From positions 3,324,593 to 3,388,592 of the forward strand of contig NZ_CP007142.1 in NCBI RefSeq assembly GCF_000940805.1: a DNA stretch of 64,000 bases, read 5' to 3'. The position numbers and the translations under genes were made by a program. A model generated the notes under the pieces. It saw only the letters and a list, made by a program, of their open reading frames with translations, ran no database searches and was not told the DNA's origin. Positions 47,001 to 57,032 of the stretch are shown piece by piece (position 1 is the stretch's first letter; every line of letters begins with the position of its first letter). The DNA is from Gynuella sunshinyii YC6258 (GTDB lineage Bacteria > Pseudomonadota > Gammaproteobacteria > Pseudomonadales > Natronospirillaceae).

Positions 47001-47458
47001 ACGTTTCGGTATCCGGCGTTGTCGAGTCTTTTGCGGAATAAATCGATATTAAACTCTGCGCCTGTATGAAGTTGGATGCTGCGGCTCTGTAAATAAGAGG
47101 CCGGTGCCAGACGGTGCATGATTGTAGATATGGGAACAACCAACAATCCTTGTCGTAAAGAAGCTAATGTCGTCAGGGTTTTTAATCGTTGACTGATAAT
47201 ATCCTGATGAGGGGAAAAATTATCGTAAGGAAGCGTTTCCCAATCCGGTAAGCTTAGTATTTCGATCTGGTCACCGGAATAAAAGCGTGTTTCAGCAACG
47301 ATTGTGCTGGCTGAGACGGATGACTGAGTAATCACAACCGTCAATTGCTCGGATTGTTGACAGAGTTGGGCGACAGCAAACCCCATTCCTCCACCAGCCA
47401 GAGCGCCCAGAAGTTTCTGATCACCGGCTTTGGTGGGGATGAACTTAGTTAGATTCAT
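44003..47458 (-). CDS. mfd: Transcription-repair coupling factor
   Basis: ATP-driven translocase that removes RNA polymerase stalled at lesions and recruits UvrA. The 1151 residues fit the family: UvrB-like N-terminal domain (about 1-350), RNA-polymerase interaction domain with YVPVTSLHLISRYSG (about 500), and a RecG-like motor with GDVGFGKTEVAMRAAF (about 625), DEEHRFGVQQKE and the motif VI region LRGRVGRSHHQAYAYL. The C-terminus carries the regulatory TRCF domain. csiV starts within its final codons. Its own promoter region contains a Fur-like site (47552). Confidence 0.97.
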   Translation of the reverse strand: MNLTKFIPTKAGDQKLLGALAGGGMGFAVAQLCQQSEQLTVVITQSSVSASTIVAETRFYSGDQIEILSLPDWETLPYDNFSPHQDIISQRLKTLTTLASLRQGLLVVPISTIMHRLAPASYLQSRSIQLHTGAEFNIDLFRKRLDNAGYRNVATVFEHGEYSVRGSIMDVFPMGTDLPIRIDLFDQEIDTLRTFDPDTQRSIEQIEKVELLPAKEFPLTDEAIAQFRQNFRATFDVPLKSCPIYQDISDGLIPAGIEYYLPLFYDQLSSVFDYLPEDTLVITESGLESSMDHFWQEISNRYENRRHDLSRPILPPQQIFIAKEELFRRLKSFPRISLTEHPLEEKAGRLNLSLAAPSEYPIDSRAQNPLNALEAFLMETSHRVLFCAESHGRKESLLDLLKTIRLSPTELDSWSSFISTGDRHAIVVAPLERGLVLPDAGITVITESQLFGQSMVTQRRRRKQSQEAAENVVKNLTELKIDAPVVHIDHGIGRYRGLETIEVDGQKDEFLTLEYADKAKLYVPVTSLHLISRYSGTDMEYAPLSKLGTDRWSQAKRKAAEKIRDTAAELLEIYAQREAKKGHAFTFEEADYRRFAADFPFEETPDQQSAIEAVLNDMRQDRPMDRLICGDVGFGKTEVAMRAAFVAAMSGKQVAVLVPTTLLAQQHYENIRDRLADWPIKIESLSRFKTGKESTKVIEGLENGSVDIVVGTHKLLGSQIKFERLGLLVVDEEHRFGVQQKEKVKALRSNVDILTMTATPIPRTLNMSMASIRDLSIIATPPARRLSVKTFVRQTDDALKKEAILREILRGGQVYYLHNEVKDIEKCAADIQSLVPEARVAVGHGQMSERQLERVMSDFYHKRFNVLVCTTIIETGIDIPSANTIIIDRADKFGLAQLHQLRGRVGRSHHQAYAYLLTPPPKTMTKDALKRLDAISEADDLGAGFTLATHDLEIRGAGELLGEEQSGHMETIGYSLYMEMLDRAVKAIRSGKTPDLENPLDHGAEINLHIPAIIPDDYIPDVNTRLTLYKRIASTTDEQIVRELQVEMIDRFGLLPDPVKNLFRQTLLRLKVEQLGINKIDAGEAGGTIHFSADTTIEPYAIVRMVQAMPHKFKLSRADQLKFMIESSTAEERFGTIGDILKMLTRDPNKL

Positions 47459-47551
47459 TGACTTAATTTACACAATCAGCAGTATTGAGGGCGCGTAGTT
47501 TAACACTCAGGCAGCAGGTATCCAGGGTTGGGTAAGGGTTTTTAATGTTCT

Positions 47552-47566
47552 TGATAATCATTATCG
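47552..47566. promoter_or_regulatory. Fur box-like palindrome in the mfd-nqrA gap
   Basis: TGATAATCATTATCG matches the 7-1-7 Fur consensus (TGATAATnATTATCA) at 14 of 15 positions, ignoring the central base. It lies 94 bases upstream of mfd and 223 bases upstream of nqrA. It may make the iron-containing Na+-NQR genes or mfd iron-responsive. The rest of the 330-base gap has only a 64-codon frame (47576-47770) with no family features. Confidence 0.65.
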
Positions 47567-47788
47567 TTTTATGGGGTGATCGAAAAGCACACTAAATTCA
47601 ATGCATTAGTAGCAAGTCATGAATCCTATCCTTATACTAATGCGCGCGAATTTGGGGAGGTATCCGTTTTTTTGAAAAAAACCACAAGATACCTGGAACT
47701 CAACCTATTTCTGAAAGGGTCATGTCAGACATATGTTTTTCGTTGGCCCTACCAAAATCTACTCATCTAAAATAATTGGACTAGGCAT

Positions 47789-49126
47789 ATGATCGAAATC
47801 AAGAAAGGTCTCGACCTGCCGATTACTGGTAAACCGAAGCAGTCAATTCGTGACGGTAAATCAGTTTCTTCGGTGGCGGTCGTCGGCTTTGACTACCATG
47901 GTCTGAAACCCACTATGAAAGTCAAAGAGGGCGACAAGGTCAAACTCGGTCAAATCCTTTTCTCAGATAAAAAAAATGATGGGGTTGTCTACACTGCACC
48001 GGGTGCCGGTGTGGTTAAGCAGATCAACCGGGGTGCCCGTAGGGTATTCCAATCCCTCGTCATAGATCTGGAAGGAGATGAATCGGAGAGTTTTGAGAGT
48101 TATGAATCCAGTCAGTTGGCTGCATTATCTCGCGATAAGGTAGTAAGCAATCTGGTAAATTCGGGGCTTTGGACGGCTTTGCGGACCCGTCCATTCAGCA
48201 AAGTACCGAAGATTGACTCAACTCCTAACTCAATTTTTGTAACCGCCATTGACACGAATCCCCTGGCTGCAGATCCGGCAGTGATCATTGCTGAGCAAAA
48301 GGAGTCATTTGTTGATGGTTTGGCTGTTCTGGCGCGCTTGACCGAAGGAAAGGTTTTTCTGTGCAAGGCATCAGGCGCTGATGTTCCATCGGGTAGTGCT
48401 CAGGTTCAAGAATTCGGTGGCAAGCACCCTGCCGGTAACGCTGGTACTCATATCCATTTTGTCGATCCTGTCAGTCGTCACAAAACGGTTTGGACAATTG
48501 GGTATCAGGACGTTATTGCTATCGGAAAATTGTTCACCACTGGACAACTCTATGTTGAGCGTGTGGTCGCAATCGCAGGTCCTCAGGTCAGTGACCCTGG
48601 ACTTGTCAGAACCCGTATCGGTGCCAATCTGCTGCAATTGACGGCTGATGAGGTTAAGCCGGGAGAAAATCGTTTGATTTCCGGTTCTGTCTTTGGTGGC
48701 CGTAATTCAACAGCTGAGGTATTTGCATATCTTGGGCGTTATCACAGTCAGGTGTCTATATTAAAAGAAGGTCGCGACCGCGACATGCTGCATTATGTGC
48801 GCCCCGGCTTTAACTACTTTTCTGTCCTGAACACATTTATTTCCAGTCTGTCTCCTTCGAAAAAATTCGATTTCGATACTTCAGCAAATGGTTCAGAAAG
48901 ATGCTTCCTGCCGTTGGGTAATTTTGAGAAGGTCATGCCTTTGGATATATTGCCGGCGCAGTTGCTGAGAAGCCTTATAGTTGGCGACATCGATACTGCA
49001 GAAAAACTGGGCGCTTTGGAGCTGGATGAAGAAGACCTGTCTCTATGTACCTTTGTGTGTACCGGTAAGTATGAGTATGGCGCTATTTTGCGTTCCAGTC
49101 TGACGCGTATTGAGTTGGAGGGTTAA
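47789..49126 (+). CDS. nqrA: Na+-translocating NADH:quinone reductase subunit A
   Basis: Peripheral cytoplasmic subunit of the respiratory Na+ pump that oxidises NADH and reduces ubiquinone. The 445 residues are of normal length and start [20 protein letters not shown], typical of NqrA. It has a Rnf-C-like N-terminal domain and a long central part with no transmembrane segments. It is the first gene of a tight operon (next start two bases after its stop), downstream of a Fur-like box. Confidence 0.97.
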   Translation: MIEIKKGLDLPITGKPKQSIRDGKSVSSVAVVGFDYHGLKPTMKVKEGDKVKLGQILFSDKKNDGVVYTAPGAGVVKQINRGARRVFQSLVIDLEGDESESFESYESSQLAALSRDKVVSNLVNSGLWTALRTRPFSKVPKIDSTPNSIFVTAIDTNPLAADPAVIIAEQKESFVDGLAVLARLTEGKVFLCKASGADVPSGSAQVQEFGGKHPAGNAGTHIHFVDPVSRHKTVWTIGYQDVIAIGKLFTTGQLYVERVVAIAGPQVSDPGLVRTRIGANLLQLTADEVKPGENRLISGSVFGGRNSTAEVFAYLGRYHSQVSILKEGRDRDMLHYVRPGFNYFSVLNTFISSLSPSKKFDFDTSANGSERCFLPLGNFEKVMPLDILPAQLLRSLIVGDIDTAEKLGALELDEEDLSLCTFVCTGKYEYGAILRSSLTRIELEG

Positions 49127-49128
49127 TT

Positions 49129-50331
49129 GTGGGATTGAGAAAAATTCTGGATGATCTCGAACCGCATTTTACGAAAGGCGGAAAGTTCGAGAAGTTGTTT
49201 GTGATCTATGAAATGATCGACACAGCAACTTATAAACCAAGCATCGTTACCCATTCTTCGTCTCATGTACGCGACCATAATGATATGAAGCGTATTATGA
49301 TCCTGGTATGGATGGCGGCGTTACTACCCATGGTAGTAGGGATGTTTAATCTCGGCTATCAGGCCAATAGTGCCATATCTGCAGGCTTACCCGTTGGTGA
49401 TGGATGGCGTGAAGCATTGATCGGGCTGTTTGCCGGGAATGACCCGACGAGTGGTTGGGATAACTTCTGGTATGGTTTCTGGTATTACATGCCTATCTAT
49501 ATCACCATCTTTATTGTCGGCGGTATTTGGGAAGCTATCTTCGCAGGTGTGCGTGGCCATGAAATCAATGAAGGCTTTTTTGTAACCTCCATTTTGTTTG
49601 CCCTGGCTTGTCCGCCGAGTATTCCGCTGTGGGCAGTCGCTCTCGGTATTTCCTTTGGTGTTGTATTTGGCAAGGAAGTGTTTGGGGGAACCGGTAAAAA
49701 CTTCCTGAACCCAGCACTCTCTGGTCGGGCATTTCTGTTCTTTGCATATCCTATGTTTATGTCTGGTGATTCCGTATGGGTTGCTGTGGACGGTTTTTCC
49801 GGTGCGACTGCACTCAGTGTGGCAGCTTCACAGGGGTTGGATGCTCAGGGAACGTTGAACGGATTGACGTGGATACAAGCATTTCTTGGAAATATGGCTG
49901 GTTCGGTTGGTGAGACATCTACGCTGGCCATTCTGATATCAGGTGCGTTTCTGATGATTACCGGTGTTGCTTCATGGCGCATTGTGTCTGGAGTAATGAT
50001 TGGAATGGTGGCAACAGCATTACTATTTAATGCGATTAGCTCAGATACCAATCCTATGTTTAGTTTGCCTCCTCAGTGGCATCTGGTGCTGGGTGGTTAT
50101 GCCTTTGGTATGATTTTCATGGCGACAGATCCGGTTTCTGCCTCTATGACGAATAAAGGTAAATGGATTTTTGGTGCACTGATTGGCTTTATGGTAGTAA
50201 CCATTCGGGTTGCTAATCCGGCGTTTCCGGAAGGCATGATGCTGGCTATTCTGTTTGCTAATTTGTTTGCTCCAATCATCGACCACTTTGTTGTTCAAGC
50301 AAACATCAAGAGGAGGGCGGCTCGTGTCTGA
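49129..50331 (+). CDS. nqrB: Na+-NQR subunit B
   Basis: Integral membrane subunit of 400 residues with about ten helices. It carries a covalently bound FMN on the threonine of the SGAT motif, here in [14 protein letters not shown] near residue 224, and takes part in the Na+ channel. Start is a GTG with GGAGGG about nine bases upstream. The last codons overlap the start of nqrC (8 bases), a sign of translational coupling. Confidence 0.97.
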   Translation: MGLRKILDDLEPHFTKGGKFEKLFVIYEMIDTATYKPSIVTHSSSHVRDHNDMKRIMILVWMAALLPMVVGMFNLGYQANSAISAGLPVGDGWREALIGLFAGNDPTSGWDNFWYGFWYYMPIYITIFIVGGIWEAIFAGVRGHEINEGFFVTSILFALACPPSIPLWAVALGISFGVVFGKEVFGGTGKNFLNPALSGRAFLFFAYPMFMSGDSVWVAVDGFSGATALSVAASQGLDAQGTLNGLTWIQAFLGNMAGSVGETSTLAILISGAFLMITGVASWRIVSGVMIGMVATALLFNAISSDTNPMFSLPPQWHLVLGGYAFGMIFMATDPVSASMTNKGKWIFGALIGFMVVTIRVANPAFPEGMMLAILFANLFAPIIDHFVVQANIKRRAARV

Positions 50332-51100
50332 TAAAAATTCCATTGGCAATACCATAAAAATTGCTTTCCTAACCTGTTTGGCATGCTCAATTGTCGTATC
50401 TATGGCGGCAGTTTCGTTAAAGCCTATACAGGAAGTTAACAAAGCAAACCAGGTTCGTCGGAGTGTTTTGGAAGCGGCCAATATTTATACAACTGGTAAA
50501 CCTGTTGCCAAGCAGTTTGAAGCGGTAACCACTCACATTGTTGACTTACGCACAGGTGAGTACACCGATGCAGTTGATGCTGACGGTTATGATCAGAAAG
50601 TGGCGGCTAAAGACCCATCAATGAGTGAGGTTTTACCCCCATCTGAAGACACTGCATCTATCAAGCGTCAGGAGTATTACTCCAAGGTCTATACCATCGA
50701 AAAAAGTGGGCAGCTGCAGACGTTGGTTCTACCTGTTCGTGGATATGGTCTTTGGTCAACCATGTATGGATTTATTGCCCTGGATAAAGATTTGAATACC
50801 GTAGTTGGTTTCGGATTTTATGAGCAGGGTGAAACTCCGGGGTTGGGTGGTGAAGTTGATAATCCAAAATGGAAAGCCTTGTGGCCAGGTAAAAAGCTCT
50901 TTGCTGATGATGGCTCTCTGGCGATAGCGGTAAAAAAAGGAAACATAGACCCTAACAACCAATATCAAGTAGATCATGTGGTTGATGGTTTGTCTGGCGC
51001 AACTCTGACAACACGCGGTGTTGATAACCTGGTCCATTTTTGGATGGGTGAAAATGGGTATGGGCCTTTCCTGAAGAACTTGGCAAAAGGGGAGGTGTAA
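50324..51100 (+). CDS. nqrC: Na+-NQR subunit C
   Basis: Membrane-anchored subunit with one N-terminal helix (about residues 12-32) and a periplasmic FMN domain. The FMN-binding threonine lies in [15 protein letters not shown] near residue 225. About 258 residues. The GTG start at 50324 has AGGAGG seven bases upstream; the open frame further upstream lies inside nqrB and is ignored. Confidence 0.96.
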   Translation: MSDKNSIGNTIKIAFLTCLACSIVVSMAAVSLKPIQEVNKANQVRRSVLEAANIYTTGKPVAKQFEAVTTHIVDLRTGEYTDAVDADGYDQKVAAKDPSMSEVLPPSEDTASIKRQEYYSKVYTIEKSGQLQTLVLPVRGYGLWSTMYGFIALDKDLNTVVGFGFYEQGETPGLGGEVDNPKWKALWPGKKLFADDGSLAIAVKKGNIDPNNQYQVDHVVDGLSGATLTTRGVDNLVHFWMGENGYGPFLKNLAKGEV

Positions 51101-51103
51101 GGT

Positions 51104-51766
51104 ATGTCTTCAGCTATTAAGAAAACTCTACTGGGACCCATTCTGACTAACAACCCGATCGCATTACAGATTTTGGGAATTTGTTCAGCTCTTGCGGTTA
51201 CGTCCAGTATGCGTGTGGCATTTGTAATGAGTGTTGCGCTGACGCTGGTAACGGCTTTTTCAAATTTATTTATCTCGCTGATACGGAATCAGATTCCTTC
51301 CAGTATCCGTATTATTGTGCAGATGACGATCATTGCTTCCTTGGTTATCGTGGTTGATCAGATACTCAAGGCGTATGCCTTTGAAATTTCCAAACAGTTG
51401 TCTGTGTTTGTGGGACTGATTATTACCAACTGTATCGTGATGGGGCGTGCTGAAGCATTTGCCATGGCAAACCCTCCTGTACCAAGTTTTCTTGACGGTA
51501 TTGGGAATGGTTTGGGCTACTCAGCGATGTTGATGACACTGGGTTTTATTCGTGAGCTTCTGGGTTCCGGAAAATTGTTTGGGCTTACCATACTTCCGGT
51601 TGTAAATGATGGTGGTTGGTATATCCCTAATGGCCTGTTGCTGCTGCCTCCAAGTGCTTTCTTCCTGATTGGCATAATTATCTGGGGTATACGTACCTAC
51701 AAGAAAGATCAGGTTGAGAAAGCAGAGTTCAAGATGACGAAACATGTTAATAAGGAGGCAATGTAA
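51104..51766 (+). CDS. nqrD: Na+-NQR subunit D
   Basis: Small integral membrane subunit (220 residues, six helices), paralogous to NqrE and Rnf[27 protein letters not shown] and the N-C-[IV]-[IVL] motif in [14 protein letters not shown] (about residue 112) are characteristic; the cysteines of NqrD and NqrE hold a [2Fe-2S] or Fe site between the subunits. It overlaps nqrE by one base. Confidence 0.97.
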   Translation: MSSAIKKTLLGPILTNNPIALQILGICSALAVTSSMRVAFVMSVALTLVTAFSNLFISLIRNQIPSSIRIIVQMTIIASLVIVVDQILKAYAFEISKQLSVFVGLIITNCIVMGRAEAFAMANPPVPSFLDGIGNGLGYSAMLMTLGFIRELLGSGKLFGLTILPVVNDGGWYIPNGLLLLPPSAFFLIGIIIWGIRTYKKDQVEKAEFKMTKHVNKEAM

Positions 51767-52374
51767 TGGAAGGATTGATTAGCCTTTTTGTCAGAACAGT
51801 CTTCGTTGAAAACATGGCTCTGGCGTTCTTCCTTGGGATGTGTACCTTTCTGGCACTTTCTAAGAAAGTCGAGACTGCTATTGGTCTTGGGATTGCAGTA
51901 GTTGTCGTGCAAACCATTACTGTACCTATTAACAACCTGCTTTATAACTATGTGTTGCGCGATGGTGCATTGGCATGGGCTGGTTTTCCTAATGCAGACC
52001 TTAGCTTTCTGGGATTATTGAGTTATATCGGCGTAATCGCTGCCATGGTTCAAATATTAGAAATGTTCCTGGATAAGTATGTTCCGGCTCTCTATAACGC
52101 ATTGGGGGTGTTTTTACCGTTGATCACGGTGAACTGCGCTATTATGGGTGGTTCGCTGTTAATGGTTGAACGTGATTACACTTTTGCTGAAAGTGCTGTA
52201 TATGGTGTGGGATCTGGCTTTGGCTGGGCGCTGGCCATTGCGGCTCTTGCCGGTATTCGTGAAAAACTCAAATACAGTGACGTGCCTGCTGGTCTGCAGG
52301 GCCTTGGCATCACCTTCATTACTGTTGGGCTGATGTCTCTTGGTTTTATGTCATTCTCTGGTATCAGCCTTTAA
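51766..52374 (+). CDS. nqrE: Na+-NQR subunit E
   Basis: Membrane subunit of 202 residues with six helices, partner of NqrD. Conserved features are [26 protein letters not shown] at the start and [17 protein letters not shown] (about residue 123) with the metal-binding Cys; the two cysteines sit on opposite half-repeats. Transcribed directly after nqrD (ATG overlaps the TAA of nqrD by one base). Confidence 0.97.
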   Translation: MEGLISLFVRTVFVENMALAFFLGMCTFLALSKKVETAIGLGIAVVVVQTITVPINNLLYNYVLRDGALAWAGFPNADLSFLGLLSYIGVIAAMVQILEMFLDKYVPALYNALGVFLPLITVNCAIMGGSLLMVERDYTFAESAVYGVGSGFGWALAIAALAGIREKLKYSDVPAGLQGLGITFITVGLMSLGFMSFSGISL

Positions 52375-52393
52375 AAGGGAGTGATCGTATAAT

Positions 52394-53623
52394 ATGAGTA
52401 CAGAAATTATTCTTGGTGTAGTGATGTTTGTGGTGATCGTGTTTGCACTGGTCGCTGTTATCCTCGCCGCCCGCTCGCAATTAGTGAGTTCGGGAAATGT
52501 TAAAATCATGATTAATGATGATCCCAGTAAAACTTTAGACGTTTCTGCTGGTGGTAAGTTGCTTCAGACATTGGCTAACTCCAATGTATTCCTGTCATCT
52601 GCTTGTGGTGGTGGTGGTACCTGTGCACAGTGTAAATGTAAGGTTTTCGAAGGAGGTGGCTCTATGTTACCGACTGAAGAAGGCCACTTTACCAAAGGTC
52701 AGGCTCGTGAAGGCTATCGCCTTGCCTGTCAGGTATCTGTTAAACAGGATATGAAAATCGAAGTGCCAGCCGAAGTGTTTGGTGTCAAAAAGTGGGAATG
52801 CACGGTTGAGTCCAATCCCAATGTGGCCACCTTCATTAAAGAGCTGACGCTGAAGCTGCCAGAAGGGGAGAATGTTGACTTCCGAGCTGGTGGATATGTG
52901 CAACTTGAGGCACCTCCTTCACATATCAAGTTTTCGAATTTTGATATTGAAGAAAAGTTTCGTGGTGACTGGGAACGTTTTGGTTTCTTTAACCTTGAGA
53001 CCAAAATTGAAGAGCCTGTTATTCGCGCTTATTCAATGGCGAATTATCCTGAAGAAAAAGGTGTGGTTAAATTCAATATTCGTATTGCTACTCCTCCTCC
53101 AGGAAGTAATGGTATTCAGCCAGGACTAATGTCATCTTTTGTTTTTAACCTGAAACCAGGTGACAAGATGACAGTATACGGGCCGTTTGGTGAGTTTTTC
53201 GCTAAAGATACAGATGCCGAAATGGTATTTATCGGCGGTGGTGCTGGTATGGCACCAATGCGCTCACATATCTTTGATCAGCTTAAGCGTCTTCATACCA
53301 AGCGTAAAATGAGCTTCTGGTATGGTGCGCGTTCACTGAAAGAAGTTTTTTACAATGATGAGTATGACATGCTGGCTGGCGAAAATGAGAATTTTGACTG
53401 GCACTTGGCTTTGTCCGATCCGCAGCCAGAAGATAACTGGAATGGCCTGACTGGATTTATCCATAATGTCTTGTATGAAAACTATCTTAGAGATCATGAA
53501 GCACCAGAAGATTGTGAGTATTACATGTGTGGTCCTCCAATGATGAATGCCGCAGTTATTAAGATGCTGAAAGATCTGGGTGTAGAAGACGAAAACATTC
53601 TGTTGGACGATTTCGGCGGATAA
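52394..53623 (+). CDS. nqrF: Na+-NQR subunit F, NADH-oxidising
   Basis: Entry subunit: 409 residues with an N-terminal helix, a plant-ferredoxin-like [2Fe-2S] domain ([21 protein letters not shown]-x5-C-x2-C, last Cys near LACQVSV) and a ferredoxin-reductase-type FAD/NADH domain (RAYSMANYP about residue 210, [15 protein letters not shown] about 275, and [10 protein letters not shown] about 377). It transfers electrons from NADH to the FMN cofactors. Na+ coupling identifies this as an energy-conserving pump typical of marine bacteria. Confidence 0.97.
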   Translation: MSTEIILGVVMFVVIVFALVAVILAARSQLVSSGNVKIMINDDPSKTLDVSAGGKLLQTLANSNVFLSSACGGGGTCAQCKCKVFEGGGSMLPTEEGHFTKGQAREGYRLACQVSVKQDMKIEVPAEVFGVKKWECTVESNPNVATFIKELTLKLPEGENVDFRAGGYVQLEAPPSHIKFSNFDIEEKFRGDWERFGFFNLETKIEEPVIRAYSMANYPEEKGVVKFNIRIATPPPGSNGIQPGLMSSFVFNLKPGDKMTVYGPFGEFFAKDTDAEMVFIGGGAGMAPMRSHIFDQLKRLHTKRKMSFWYGARSLKEVFYNDEYDMLAGENENFDWHLALSDPQPEDNWNGLTGFIHNVLYENYLRDHEAPEDCEYYMCGPPMMNAAVIKMLKDLGVEDENILLDDFGG

Positions 53624-53639
53624 GAGTTTGGGAGTATTC

Positions 53640-54674
53640 GTGCAGATACGTTCTGTATTAAAGCCCGTGTTTGTTGTGATGGCATTTTTTGCCATCATGG
53701 CAGCCACGGGCTGTTCTGTTTCTGGCCAGGATGAAATTCAAACGTTTTATGGTCAGGCCTTGGGAACCAGCTACTCTATTAAGTACGTTGGTGAAAAAAA
53801 TAAGGTAGGCAAGTATCAGCATGGTGTGAATAGTGTGCTGGACCGTATTGATCAGTCGATGTCTACGTATTTGAAAAAGTCTGAGCTTAACCGATTTAAT
53901 GACGCCCCGGTCGGTGAACCGTTTCATATGTCTGATGATTTGTTCTACGTTGTTTCGCAGGCTCAGATCATCAGTGAAAAAAGTGTTGGTGCATTTGACA
54001 TTACAGTTGAACCGCTGGTTGATTTATGGGGGTTCGGACCAAGTGATAGGCCGGATATCGTTCCAGATAAAGCGGAGTTAACTAAAGCATTTGATATGGT
54101 GGGATATTCCGCGTTGCAGATGGATACAGCTACTCACACTGTCACTAAAATAGCGCCAAGAGAGATTGATTTGTCCGCAATTGCCAAAGGTTATGCCGTT
54201 GATAAGGTTGCAGAGTACCTGGACAGCCTCAATATTTCTGCATATCTGGTGGAGGTTGGCGGTGAAATGCGCTTGAAGGGCAAGAAACCTAACGGCGACA
54301 GTTGGCGAGTTGCTATAGAGACGCCGGAAAGCGGTGCCGGAGGTATATATCGGATTTTACCGTTATCTGACCGGGCTATCGCAACATCAGGTGATTATCG
54401 CAATTATTTTGAGGTCAACGGGAAAAGATATTCCCATACGATTGATCCCAAAACCGGCTTTCCGATTGATCATCCATTGGTTTCGGTGAGTGTGATTACT
54501 GATAGCTGCGCTATTGCTGATGGATGGGCTACAGCGATGATGGTTCTGGGTACCAGGTCTGCTCTGGAGTTGGCTGAGAAAGAGCAGTTGGCTGTGTTTT
54601 TGATTGAGAAAACGGCCGATGGTTTTAAAGAATATAAAAGTTCGTTGTTTGATAACTACGAGTTTAAGAGGTGA
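53640..54674 (+). CDS. apbE: FAD:protein FMN transferase (ApbE)
   Basis: Attaches FMN covalently to threonines of NqrB and NqrC, so it is needed for the operon's product to mature. About 344 residues with a lipoprotein-type signal (cleavage before Cys in MAATGCSVSG) that would place it on the periplasmic face. The catalytic and FAD residues lie in ALGTSYSIKYVG, KSVGAFDITVEPLVDLWGF and EVGGEMRLKG, with SHTIDPKTGFP and DGWATAMMVLG in the C-terminal half. I chose the GTG at 53640, preceded by GGGAG; an upstream TTG at 53628 is in the same frame. Confidence 0.93.
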   Translation: MQIRSVLKPVFVVMAFFAIMAATGCSVSGQDEIQTFYGQALGTSYSIKYVGEKNKVGKYQHGVNSVLDRIDQSMSTYLKKSELNRFNDAPVGEPFHMSDDLFYVVSQAQIISEKSVGAFDITVEPLVDLWGFGPSDRPDIVPDKAELTKAFDMVGYSALQMDTATHTVTKIAPREIDLSAIAKGYAVDKVAEYLDSLNISAYLVEVGGEMRLKGKKPNGDSWRVAIETPESGAGGIYRILPLSDRAIATSGDYRNYFEVNGKRYSHTIDPKTGFPIDHPLVSVSVITDSCAIADGWATAMMVLGTRSALELAEKEQLAVFLIEKTADGFKEYKSSLFDNYEFKR

Positions 54675-54676
54675 TT

Positions 54677-54916
54677 ATGAGTACGTTTATTGTTGTATTT
54701 TTTGCCATGGTTATATTTACCGCGTTGATGGCTGTTGGCGTAATGATGGGTAGAAAACCCATTACTGGGAGTTGTGGTGGTATGGCTGCGCTGGGTATGG
54801 ATGTGGCCTGTGATATCTGCGGTGGGGATAAAAGCATTTGCGAGGATGAGGTTGAAAAAGCTAAAAGGATTAGTCAAAAAAGTGCCAGTTTGGCTTATGA
54901 CGCCACTGCAAAATAG
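54677..54916 (+). CDS. nqrM: NqrM, Na+-NQR maturation factor
   Basis: Small (79-residue) membrane protein: one N-terminal helix (about residues 3-25) and a cysteine-rich tail with CGG, CDICGG and a later Cys (ICEDE). In Vibrio this DUF539-type protein is needed to insert the iron centre between NqrD and NqrE. The ATG at 54677 has GAGG five bases upstream. Its presence directly after apbE, with the two maturation genes ending the operon, fits the standard nqr cluster. Confidence 0.92.
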   Translation: MSTFIVVFFAMVIFTALMAVGVMMGRKPITGSCGGMAALGMDVACDICGGDKSICEDEVEKAKRISQKSASLAYDATAK

Positions 54917-54972
54917 ATCTCTGGGTTTAAATAATATGTTTTTTGTTGTGATCACTATGGCTGGGAGTATCT

Positions 54973-56364
54973 ATGGCTGAATACAGTTATGATGTTGTCG
55001 TTATTGGCACTGGACCTGCGGGAGAAAGTGCTGCTATGAATGCCGGCAAAAAGGGCAAGACTGTTGCGCTGATAGATTCCCGAGCTGAGGTTGGAGGTGG
55101 TTGTACTCATAAAGGAACGATTCCTTCCAAGGCGCTCCGTCATGCAGTGCATGCTGTTATGAAATTTAACAGAACACCGCTGTTCAGAGCTATTGCAGAG
55201 CCAACCCTGCTGTCTTTTCCTGAAGTTAATGCCAGTGCCCAACAGGTCATTAGCAAGCAGGTAAGTATGCGTCGTCGTTTTTACAGTCGTAACCATTTTA
55301 AGATTTTTAATGGCCATGCGCGATTTGTGGATCCCAATACTGTTGAGGTTCAAACCAGTCAAAGCACCAAAGATATCTTACATGCTGAGCATGTTGTCAT
55401 TGCAACTGGTTCCCGCCCATACCGTCCTGATAATGTCGATTTTAGTCATCCTATGGTGTTTGACAGCGACACTATACTGACCCTGAACAGAACCCCTCGT
55501 CGTATCATTATTTATGGGGCTGGGGTTATTGGTTGTGAGTATGCTTCAATTTTTAATGGTTTGGGTTGCAAGGTTGACCTGGTTAACCCAGGGGCGAGAT
55601 TGCTGGCATATATGGATGATGAAATTTCAGATGCCTTGAGTTATCACATGCGTGGTCACGGAGTGTTGATTCGTCATAATGAAATGTTTGAGAGTCTTCA
55701 TGGTTATGATGATTATGTTGAGTTGAAGCTTCAAAGTGGAAAAGTCATTAAAGCGGATGCATTTTTATGGGCCAATGGTCGCGCAGGGAATACTGATGAT
55801 CTTGGTCTTGAAAATGCAGGCTTGGAAGCAAATTCTCGTGGTCAGCTTGAGGTTGATCGGTTTTATCGGACAAAGACGGACAATATCTTTGCCGTTGGCG
55901 ATGTAATTGGTGCTCCAAGTCTGGCCAGCGCTGCATATGATCAGGGTAGAGCCGCTTCTGGTGCTATTGTAAACGATTCGAGCTATATCTTTTTTGAAAA
56001 TATACCGAATGGTATTTATACCATTCCAGAGATCAGTTCTGTTGGTAAAAACGAACGCGAACTGACAAAAGCAAAGATTCCATATGAAGTAGGTAAGGCT
56101 TATTTTAAAGATACAGCCAGGGCGCAGATTACTGGTGAAGATGTAGGTGTGTTAAAAATTCTGTTTCATCGTGAGACATTGGAGTTATTGGGGATTCACT
56201 GTTTTGGTGATCAGGCTGCAGAGATTCTTCATATCGGCCAAGCTATTATGGAACAGAAAAATGGCGGCAATACACTTGAATACTTTGTTACCCATACATT
56301 TAACTATCCGACGATGGCAGAAGCTTATCGTGTTGCTGCGCTAAATGGATTAAATCGATTATGA
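54973..56364 (+). CDS. sthA: Soluble pyridine nucleotide transhydrogenase
   Basis: Flavoprotein that exchanges hydride between NADPH and NAD+, balancing the pools. The 463 residues have an FAD site [17 protein letters not shown] near the start, an NAD(P) site [12 protein letters not shown] about residue 180 and a C-terminal dimer domain. In place of the redox cysteine pair of dihydrolipoamide dehydrogenases it has [15 protein letters not shown], the signature of SthA. It lies 56 bases after nqrM and overlaps the next gene by 4 bases; coupling with the NADH-consuming pump is a sensible arrangement. Confidence 0.95.
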   Translation: MAEYSYDVVVIGTGPAGESAAMNAGKKGKTVALIDSRAEVGGGCTHKGTIPSKALRHAVHAVMKFNRTPLFRAIAEPTLLSFPEVNASAQQVISKQVSMRRRFYSRNHFKIFNGHARFVDPNTVEVQTSQSTKDILHAEHVVIATGSRPYRPDNVDFSHPMVFDSDTILTLNRTPRRIIIYGAGVIGCEYASIFNGLGCKVDLVNPGARLLAYMDDEISDALSYHMRGHGVLIRHNEMFESLHGYDDYVELKLQSGKVIKADAFLWANGRAGNTDDLGLENAGLEANSRGQLEVDRFYRTKTDNIFAVGDVIGAPSLASAAYDQGRAASGAIVNDSSYIFFENIPNGIYTIPEISSVGKNERELTKAKIPYEVGKAYFKDTARAQITGEDVGVLKILFHRETLELLGIHCFGDQAAEILHIGQAIMEQKNGGNTLEYFVTHTFNYPTMAEAYRVAALNGLNRL

Positions 56365-57005
56365 AATATGAAATTGTTCCAGTGACTCCTTTTCAACAGA
56401 ATTGTTCCATTCTGTGGTGTGAGAAAACGGGTAAGGCTGCAATCGTTGATCCTGGCGGTGAAGCCGGGAAAATTCTGGCACGTGTTGATGCCTTGGGCGT
56501 TGACGTTGATAAGGTTCTTTTGACTCATGGGCATCTTGACCATGCTGGAGCAGCAAATGCTATCAAGAATATGCTGAATGTTCCGATTGTCGGTCCTCAG
56601 CAGGAAGAAGCTTTTTGGCTGAATCAGATAGAAAACCAGGCATCCATGTTTGGTTTTGGTGAGGCTGAAAATGTGGTGCCGGATGTATGGTTGAATGATT
56701 CCGACATTGTCAAAATAGGTGAAACACAGTTGTTGGTGTTGCATACTCCAGGACACACCCCGGGCCATGTCGTGTTTTACTGTGAGTCCTCCAAGTTGGC
56801 AATTGTTGGTGATGTGTTGTTTGCAGGCAGTATTGGGCGCTCAGATTTCCCTCGTGGTAATCATGCTCAATTGATTCGGTCTATTCGCGAGAAATTGCTT
56901 GGGCTTGGGGATGACATATGTTTTATTCCCGGCCATGGTCCGATGTCTACCTTCGGGCAGGAGCGTCTGACAAATCCTTTTGTTGCTGATCGAAATTTTG
57001 GGTGA
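56361..57005 (+). CDS. MBL-fold metallo-hydrolase (YcbL/GloB-like)
   Basis: Metallo-beta-lactamase-fold hydrolase of 214 residues. The zinc-binding H-x-H-x-D-H motif reads [10 protein letters not shown] (residues about 55-64), with the later histidines in [13 protein letters not shown] (about 132) and [10 protein letters not shown] (about 192) and Asp in [14 protein letters not shown]. The family includes type II glyoxalase-like hydrolases acting on thioesters of glutathione; the substrate here is unknown. The ATG overlaps the sthA stop (ATGA). Confidence 0.88.
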   Translation: MKYEIVPVTPFQQNCSILWCEKTGKAAIVDPGGEAGKILARVDALGVDVDKVLLTHGHLDHAGAANAIKNMLNVPIVGPQQEEAFWLNQIENQASMFGFGEAENVVPDVWLNDSDIVKIGETQLLVLHTPGHTPGHVVFYCESSKLAIVGDVLFAGSIGRSDFPRGNHAQLIRSIREKLLGLGDDICFIPGHGPMSTFGQERLTNPFVADRNFG

Positions 57006-57032
57006 GTTTCAACTCTCATCTCAGCTCACTGA

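Noticed and set aside
47576..47770. 64-codon frame between mfd and nqrA
   Set aside because: Starts within the Fur/promoter region, has no recognisable domain or ribosome-binding site.
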